A stretch of DNA of 64,000 nt, taken from Paraphoma chrysanthemicola (lineage: Eukaryota > Ascomycota > Dothideomycetes > Pleosporales > Phaeosphaeriaceae). Within the stretch, counting starts at the first letter, position 1, and every line of letters starts with the position of its first letter. The stretch is from contig JAGMWG010000001.1 of NCBI GenBank assembly GCA_020744225.1, positions 3,534,001 through 3,598,000 of the forward strand. Reading direction: 5' to 3'. Below, one piece after another: positions 58,284 through 64,000 of the stretch. The position numbers and the translations under genes are program-made. The notes under the pieces were generated by a model. That model saw only the letters and a program-made list of their open reading frames with translations. It made no database searches and was not told the DNA's origin.

Positions 58284-59984
58284 ATGCCCGCAAGATCGGG
58301 CACGTCGTCGTCCAGCATGCACACCGCGACTTCTTTCGGTTCTAGTTTCATAGAAGGCTCACCGTCGCGACAGTCGCCGACCCGGAAGTCACTTCACACA
58401 CCTCGAGGCTCGATCGCGCGAGACCCCTTCGACAGCCCTTCCCGGCAGATCGCCATAGAGTTCAACTTGCGGCTTAGCTTATCGGACCGCGACTTCAATG
58501 AGCGCCTCGACCAAGCAGCGGCTGAGCGCGCCAAGCTCCATGAAGAGCAGCTTGCTAGAGCCGCGGAGGAGCATCGGAGAGTCTTGAGGGGCGCGGAGCT
58601 GGAGGTGCAGCGGATCACCTTGGAAGAAGAGCAGGAGCGGTTGCGGAGAGAAGAAGAACAGCAACGAGAGGTTGAGCGACTGCGGCGAGAGAAGATCCAG
58701 CAAGAGGCTGAAGCACAGCGGAGGGCGCTAGAGGCGAAACAACGCGACGAAGAGGTTGCTCGTCGGGCTGCGGAACACCAGCGGCAACTACAAGAAACAG
58801 AGGCGCGACTTAGAGCTCAGAGGGAGCAAGAGGCCGCAGCTGAGAGACAGAGAAAGGAGAAGGAAGATGCCGATCGCAAGGCAAAGGAGGTCGCAGACGC
58901 TACCGAGAAGGCTCGATTGCAGCAAGCAGCACAGGCGCAGGTACCTCGACCTACGCCAACTGCCGCGCCTACTACCACGCCCATCTCTGCGCCGAAAGTT
59001 CCTGCATCTAAGGTGCAAACAGCTACCGACATCGACCAGGTCCATGCCAAGTACCTCCAGTTGCACGCCCGCATGAAGGAGTTCCGAGTGGCTTTTGCAA
59101 ACCAGCACAAACAAAAAACTAGCCCGCTCAAAGGCCCTGTTGGCGACACGCGGAGGAACATCCGTTTGCGACTCGGGCAGATCAATACCGACCGGAAAGA
59201 CAGCGTCGCCGCGATCAAAAAGCTGCGCGAAGACTCCTTCAATGTAGCCCTGAGTACTCCGGGACCAATGATCGATATCCGCCCATACCTCATCTCCCAC
59301 GAAATTCCACCACTTGCGAACGAGGCGGAAGCACAGTATCCCGCTTTCCTCCTCTACATGTGGATTTGCTTCGAGAAATTCGTCCTCAAGCAATTTGAGA
59401 AGGAGGCCGCGAGCACAGATGGTCGCACAATTCAAGAGATCGGTCTCATCGCTGCCAGTCTACTGGCCGACCAGCGATACATGTGGAAAGGCATTCCACT
59501 GACCGATGTCCTCCTGGCCAAACTTCATCGCATCTGTCCTCTTCTCTTCGGTATCCGTGGAACCATGAACACAGCAGAAGGTCGCGTACGTCTCGGATGG
59601 CTTCCGATCGACAAGAATGCGCCAAGCGAGGAGCAATACGGCCAGCGCATGCGTGGCCTTGGAGCCGGATATGCTGCTTTGTCACTGCGCTCTTTCAATG
59701 CTAAGGCGCCTGCGATCCCCATGTCCGAGTACTGGCGCGCCATCGTATCAATCTCTAACACGCCCTCTGAGGACTTGTGGCCCGGCCACTTCGCCATACT
59801 CTACGGCCTCATTCGCGACTACTACAAGAAGTTCCTGACCTTCTACGGCGCACAAGCTCGCGGTGTGCTGCGCCGCGCCACCGTCGACCTGCCTGCGCGT
59901 GCGCCGCCGCGCTGCAAGGACTCTGCTGGACCTGTCAGTGTGTTGCCGCTGGGCTGGAGGAAGGAAAATATCACGATGGACTAG
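58284..59984 (+). CDS. GLE1: mRNA export factor GLE1
   Basis: This is a single exon of 566 residues. GLE1 sits at the cytoplasmic face of the nuclear pore and, with inositol hexakisphosphate, stimulates the DEAD-box helicase Dbp5 to release exported mRNA; it also acts in translation. Visible parts are a Ser-rich N-terminus, a long charged coiled coil (about residues 75-220, rich in EEQERLRREEEQ-type repeats) and a Pro/Thr/Ala linker. The helical GLE1 domain from about 245 to 545 contains WICFEKFVLKQFEKEA, YMWKGIPLTDVLLAKLH, RLGWLP and GYAALSLRSF, with the Lys/Arg-rich surface expected for inositol phosphate binding. An acceptor-like TTCTAG just before the ATG may mark a leader intron or a short upstream exon. 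Confidence 0.9.
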   Translation: MPARSGTSSSSMHTATSFGSSFIEGSPSRQSPTRKSLHTPRGSIARDPFDSPSRQIAIEFNLRLSLSDRDFNERLDQAAAERAKLHEEQLARAAEEHRRVLRGAELEVQRITLEEEQERLRREEEQQREVERLRREKIQQEAEAQRRALEAKQRDEEVARRAAEHQRQLQETEARLRAQREQEAAAERQRKEKEDADRKAKEVADATEKARLQQAAQAQVPRPTPTAAPTTTPISAPKVPASKVQTATDIDQVHAKYLQLHARMKEFRVAFANQHKQKTSPLKGPVGDTRRNIRLRLGQINTDRKDSVAAIKKLREDSFNVALSTPGPMIDIRPYLISHEIPPLANEAEAQYPAFLLYMWICFEKFVLKQFEKEAASTDGRTIQEIGLIAASLLADQRYMWKGIPLTDVLLAKLHRICPLLFGIRGTMNTAEGRVRLGWLPIDKNAPSEEQYGQRMRGLGAGYAALSLRSFNAKAPAIPMSEYWRAIVSISNTPSEDLWPGHFAILYGLIRDYYKKFLTFYGAQARGVLRRATVDLPARAPPRCKDSAGPVSVLPLGWRKENITMD

Positions 59985-61595
59985 GTACAGAGATGGGTCT
60001 TGAAGAGCGAAGTGATTGGAAAAGGACGAACCCAGGAAGGATTGGATCTGCATTTAAGGAAAACACATTTGTCAAACAACAAGCATGGGTCGGCGTTTCA
60101 CAGCATTACCATTACATTGACGTGCAATGTCACAGTCACAAATATCACACGTTCGCATTGTGCTGGGATCTTCTGTTTAGATGTGATTTTTTCCCTTCAT
60201 GTCGGGTTTCTTGCCTGTGTCTGCACGAACGCATATACAGTTCCTGGAGCGATCAACACAAGTTGTCGCGAGACTGTGCAGTACTTCACGCTGCTCAGTA
60301 AGTCAAACGTCATGGTCAAGCTTTTCAGAGAATTCTGTCCAGGCACCGAAACGTCGTGTTACGCTATCTTATGCCTTCATGTGACAGAGAAGCAGCACTT
60401 TGTGGAAATTAAATCTCCTTCGCTGCCGGGGAAGGCACCTGTGAGCTTGAATTCTATATGTCCTTGACACACTTCTTGATCACCTTCTTGTAGTTCTCAC
60501 GGCATTGTGGATGATCAATCAGTGGCTGGACAAGGTGGAAAAGGATGGGTTTAGTGAGAATCTGCAGGAGTTGAGCCGTGCGAGGCGGCGATGGTTTAAT
60601 GATGGGTGTCCAGAAGAGGATGAGGATGATTAGGCTTTGTAGGACTTATGTAGTAATACTGGACGCCCATTGTTGGTAGATTTGAGCGAATGATGCTTGA
60701 TCTGTTATCATGAACTGGAATCTCCGATCTTCAGCGTGGGAGTGTTGGGTCTCGAATATTTTGTTTTCGTTTCTGATAGCATCAAGAGTATGAAGCGCCA
60801 AAAGGGTCAAATTCTGTGAGTTCAAATTGTTAGAGGATACCATTGAGATGCATCCTTAGTATCACTTTTCGAAATGTGACTATAAAACATGGTACAACAG
60901 CTAGAATCCGTGTATCACGAACTTCGACGTGTCAGCAAATTGCTCTACATGATGTTTACCATTCGCAAACTCCTTCTTGTATGCGAGACTCCACTATCAT
61001 ACCTTATCAACGTTTCCCTCTTGGCTTCTTGCCGCCCTCTTTGGCGATTTTGGGAGGGTCGACTTTGTCGCCAGTGACTTTGAAGACTGTCGCGTCGTCT
61101 ATGTGAACGCAACGCCTCCCGAGTTTTGCGACGGAGAGTATCGGAGTTAGGCCTTGCCGAAGCAAGCCCTGCATAATATTTGCAGTGCCGACCAGTGCCA
61201 CAGCTGTGTCCTCAAATAGATACGTTTGGAAGAACGTTGCTGAACTTCTTCTTTCGACAAGTCTCCAAATCGCGAGGTGGTTAGAATACACGGCTACCTT
61301 CACTACGATACCCATCCTACATGGCAAGAGAGTTCTGATACTTTTGTAATGGGAGCATTGCTTTTGAGTCCTTTTCTCGATCAGTTGTCATTAAAGTGTC
61401 TTTTCTCAACGTGCCTGCATCACCAGAAATCACGTAACCCTATTTTTATTCTAGTACGATCACTCTTTGCCATGGTAGTCTTCCCACGGACCCCACTAAC
61501 ACAGAAGTAGAATAAAAGGGTGTGAGGAAGCTTTTGAAGCAATCGTGGCCGAGAACTGTCGTGATCGAGCCAATCTTGTAACGGAGAATGATTTA
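59985..61595. other. Spacer with a possible gene remnant
   Basis: A 3' leader of GLE1 followed by mixed sequence. Several splice-like signals around 60299-60535 do not assemble into one frame. One short protein-like tail is listed separately. Just left of the kinase-like gene, CACTAACACAG (ending near 61502) looks like a branch site plus acceptor for a missing upstream exon. Confidence 0.4.
60536..60633 (+). pseudogene. Possible remnant of a coding 3' end
   Basis: Directly after an acceptor-like TTGTAG, one frame reads LTALWMINQWLDKVEKDGF and ends in PEEDEDD with TAG at 60631-60633. It looks like the C-terminus of a real protein, but no upstream exon joins it in a consistent phase. It may be a gene relic or chance. 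Confidence 0.2.
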
Positions 61596-62229
61596 ATGAG
61601 ACGTCAATCTCTCCTACGCGAACTGGAGAGCGGCGATCTAATGCTTTACGATGCTACCCACCCGGTCGAGACGCCGAATGAAGATACTGTGAAAGAAGTC
61701 TACACTCTTCAAAAAATTCATGACACGCAGTGTACCACTACCCCGCATCTCATAGAGGTAACGGGTGACTGGCAACCTCCCGGAGTGGATAAATTGGGGA
61801 TGCCATGGGGTTTCGCGATCTTCATTCTCGTGACCAAGGTGCCTGGCGAGCGTGTCTCTTCCGATCTGTTGAAGAACATGGACATGGAGGAACGGGAAGC
61901 ACTGAGGGCGTCTTTGAAGCGCGCGATCATGTAAGTAAAGGCTCTCTTGCTAAGGCAGTCCTTCGCCAGTTGACCAGAGTTCAGGGAAGTGCTCAAACGC
62001 GGCTTTTATCTATTTGACTGTGCTATGCGAAACCTGGTGTGGGATCAAGAAAGCCAGGACTTGGTAAGTAATTCTTTGGTTTGTAGAGGTGCTATAATGA
62101 CAGTTCTACAGCTATATTGTCGACTTTGAGGACTACTCCGAGCGTGATAGACCGAATCCAGAAGGACGTTGGGACGACCACTTCTACCAAGACTGGGAAA
62201 TTGACGAGGAGACCGTCACCAGATACTGA
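61596..62229 (+). CDS. Short kinase-like protein (about 179 aa), N-terminus uncertain
   Basis: The exons are 61596-61930, 61985-62063 and 62104-62229. The introns 61931-61984 and 62064-62103 both start GTAAGT; the second is only 40 nt. The visible part begins MRRQSLLRELESGDLM and has EVYTLQKIH. LFDCAMRNLVWD and YIVDFEDYSE follow, which match the order of the kinase catalytic loop (D-x4-N) and metal-binding Asp of protein-kinase-like fungal proteins. A Gly-rich ATP loop and the lysine strand are not in the visible part. The frame is open upstream of 61596 to an acceptor near 61502, so an upstream exon may exist; I could not find it. It is either a truncated pseudokinase or an incompletely recognised gene. 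Confidence 0.55.
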
Positions 62230-62519
62230 TCCTACTAGAGAGAGAGGAAGTTTGGCTGCATGCTCGTTGCAGGAGATGAGGCTATAATACAAGGAAGAAT
62301 GTGAGCAACGGATGGCGTGCAGTTCAGATGAGGACCCCTGCAAGCGGCGCGGGTCCAAGCTCCACTTCCCCACAGGCGATGACAGCATCGCGCCTCATCC
62401 CAGTTCAAGCTGTAGAAATCAACAACCTTGCTTTGCACACCATTTCGCCATGATTCTTAGATCTTTATACCGTGCCCTCATACCTATTTACTACCCTGAT
62501 CTACGCGACTACACCTGAA

Positions 62520-63275
62520 ATGGAAGTCCTATTTGCCGGAATACCAATATCCATTGGCGCAAGCGAGGCCGTGCACCGCCAGCGCATCCTCGACGAGGAA
62601 GCAGAAGCAGAAGAGCGACGAGAGGAATTCTACTTGGACGTGTTTTGCGATGCGAAGAGTCGGAAGAAAGACGAAGTCCACGATGCGATAGTAGTCTTGA
62701 AAGACGGCAAGGTATGCGCTCTATTCGCCCATGAAACCACCATCAGCATGCTTATAACAACATAGGTCAAACTATGGCCTAAAGACCCAAAGACCAAACT
62801 CCCAGCGAACGGTCCTGATGACGAAGACGCGCCCCACCCATTCACGGGCCTTTACCTCCCATTCCCGCCCGACGACCTCCCGCACCGACCAATTCCCTAC
62901 ACGCCTGTACTAGGCCTCGTTAGCACCATACCCGCTCCAGCATCGTCCGACTCTTCTGCGAAACCAAAACTCCAGTGGATATACGCCGACCGATCCACGC
63001 GCGAATTGCGCTACGGGCCACGTTCGGAAGCAAAGAAGCATACTGTTGGGAGCTGGGACTGGACGGAGGACGAACAAGGGCTGACAATGAAAGGAGAGGA
63101 GCGTCTAGTCGCTGTGGAAGAAGAGAGCGGAGGATATGGATGGGCGGTGTATTGGGATAAGGACGATGATGCGTTGAAGGAGATGGGTGTGGGGAAGGAG
63201 AAGAGGGTGTTGAGATGTAGTCTGGAGCGGAGGATTGTGGAGGAGAAGAGGATCAAGGGATTGAATGAGGATTGA
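62520..63275 (+). CDS. Conserved-looking fungal protein of unknown function (233 aa)
   Basis: The exons are 62520-62711 and 62766-63275; the intron 62712-62765 starts GTATGC and ends ATAG, phase 0. The product starts MEVLFAGIPISIGASEAVHR, continues with a Glu-rich helix, then VVLKDGKVKLWPKDPKTK and a Pro-rich middle (LYLPFPPDDLPHRPIPYTP). A WIYADRSTRELRYGPRSEA block and a charged C-terminus (RCSLERRIVEEKR) follow. The arrangement (a degenerate beta-rich block with tyrosine and tryptophan in the second half) looks like a folded cytosolic protein. No family is recognised. Confidence 0.72.
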
Positions 63276-63592
63276 AGGACATCATGAATCTCGGAGGTCG
63301 ATATTTGCTGGACTTTGGAAGCTTGGTCAAAGTACATCCCATATGTTTGTACTAGGCACTCTCTGCCGAGTTTGACTTCGATCGCAAAGTGCTTTGAAGC
63401 GATGCGCGCGTTGTTCTGCCATATCCGTTGGCAATACTTTTGCGCCCAAGGAAAAGGGTATCGTAGAACAGAAAGGAAAGGAGTATTAGTGCATCGCCTA
63501 AACCCATCATACACACCCGCATCCACGCCCATATTCAGCCCTTCCCCAGCTCCCCAGTCAATATCCAATCCCCGCCATTCCCCGTCTCCATC
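63276..63592. other. Short convergent spacer
   Basis: 3' leaders of two convergent genes; nothing else seen. Confidence 0.45.
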
Positions 63593-63997
63593 TCAAAATA
63601 TCTCCACCTCCTCACAGAACACCTCATGCACCCACCTCGCACTCGCGCTCTCTCTCAACTCCCTCGCAATCAAGTCCACATACTCGACATCCAGCGCGGT
63701 CAACTCCGTATCCTGGCGCCCATAGATACTAATCAGCAGATCCTCATTCACCTCCCTCCACGCGCGCTCGAAGGGCGACAAGGTCTGCCAATCCACACTT
63801 TCGAGCGTCTCGCCACGGGCGCGCGTCTGGCCGAGGAGATCGCGCAGACGCGCAATATCCGCCGCGACGGTGCGGTAAGCAGTTGCGAGCGCGGCGGTGG
63901 TAGATGAGGTGTTTATGTCGCCCGTGTTGACGGCAGCGTCGAGGCGCGTGAGGACGCGGATGGTTGTCATTGGCAATTGGCCGACGGGGTTTTGCAT
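63593..63997 (-). CDS. Helical protein of unknown function, at window edge
   Basis: The open frame runs from an ATG at 63997 to TGA at 63593-63595 (134 residues), but the start lies three bases from the window's right edge, so upstream exons may be missing. The sequence is helical and charged (IRVLTRLDAAVNTGDINTSS, DIARLRDLLGQTRARGETLE, WREVNEDLLISIYG, EYVDLIARELRESASARW). It has no signal peptide or membrane helix. No family is recognised. Confidence 0.55.
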   Translation of the reverse strand: MQNPVGQLPMTTIRVLTRLDAAVNTGDINTSSTTAALATAYRTVAADIARLRDLLGQTRARGETLESVDWQTLSPFERAWREVNEDLLISIYGRQDTELTALDVEYVDLIARELRESASARWVHEVFCEEVEIF

Positions 63998-64000
63998 GGG

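Noticed and set aside
1..64000. CRISPR arrays, insertion sequences, rRNA, telomere repeats or a secondary-metabolite cluster
   Set aside because: None seen; gene order is that of ordinary fungal chromosomal DNA without polyketide or peptide synthetase genes.

Overview
This is nuclear DNA of a filamentous ascomycete (Pezizomycotina, most likely Dothideomycetes; the class is an inference). The evidence is many short introns (about 40-70 nt, GTRNGT donors, CTAAC-like branch sites), the divergent two-gene ATP-citrate lyase pair typical of filamentous ascomycetes, and fungal families such as Rds1-like ferritin-fold proteins, SSD1, GLE1 and PTH11-like rhodopsin-fold receptors. Genes lie on both strands with 0.3-3 kb spacers. 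No transposon, rRNA or CRISPR array was seen. There is no operon-like clustering.

Layout: ATP-citrate lyase subunits 1 (5' part only) and 2 (1-3776); a tRNA-like RNA (4097-4258); a secreted flavoprotein (5074-6673); a seven-helix membrane protein (8289-9550); a gene-poor stretch; a zinc-finger/homeodomain-like gene with a duplicated mini-exon and an in-frame TAA (12851-14747); a secreted protein (15624-17033); a catalytically dead-looking histidine phosphatase (19522-21320); a second tRNA-like RNA (21764-21916); two small genes (22205-24243); an alpha/beta hydrolase (24953-25801); phosphotransferase/small-protein module 1 (26139-28326); a probable N-myristoylated small protein (28844-29430); a C2H2 regulator with a Cys-rich N-terminus (30211-32377); an SH3 membrane protein (34220-36069); module 2 (38362-40504); a single-pass protein (41718-42389); a thioredoxin-reductase-like enzyme (44583-45620); a small orphan (45848-46440); an MFS transporter (46816-48445); an Rds1-like protein (49640-50686); SSD1 (52340-56563); GLE1 (58284-59984); a short kinase-like protein (61596-62229) and two orphans (62520-63997).

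Three observations stand out. (1) Two aminoglycoside-phosphotransferase-like (APH) genes 11 kb apart are each divergently paired with a small gene of one shared, unrecognised family that carries a KLEGG motif; this is a duplicated two-gene module. (2) The first APH gene is colinear with its paralogue only if translation shifts +1 exactly at CTT-AGG-C, the yeast Ty1/ABP140 frameshift heptamer, and later shifts -1 at T-TTT-TTG. It is either a programmed double-frameshift gene or a pseudogene with striking coincidences. (3) Two 153-162 nt RNAs fold as tRNA cloverleaves with compensatory changes between them. Each has an 89-97 nt hairpin-rich insertion in the anticodon loop and no recognisable U33.

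Intron boundaries and frames were read by eye; no database search was possible.
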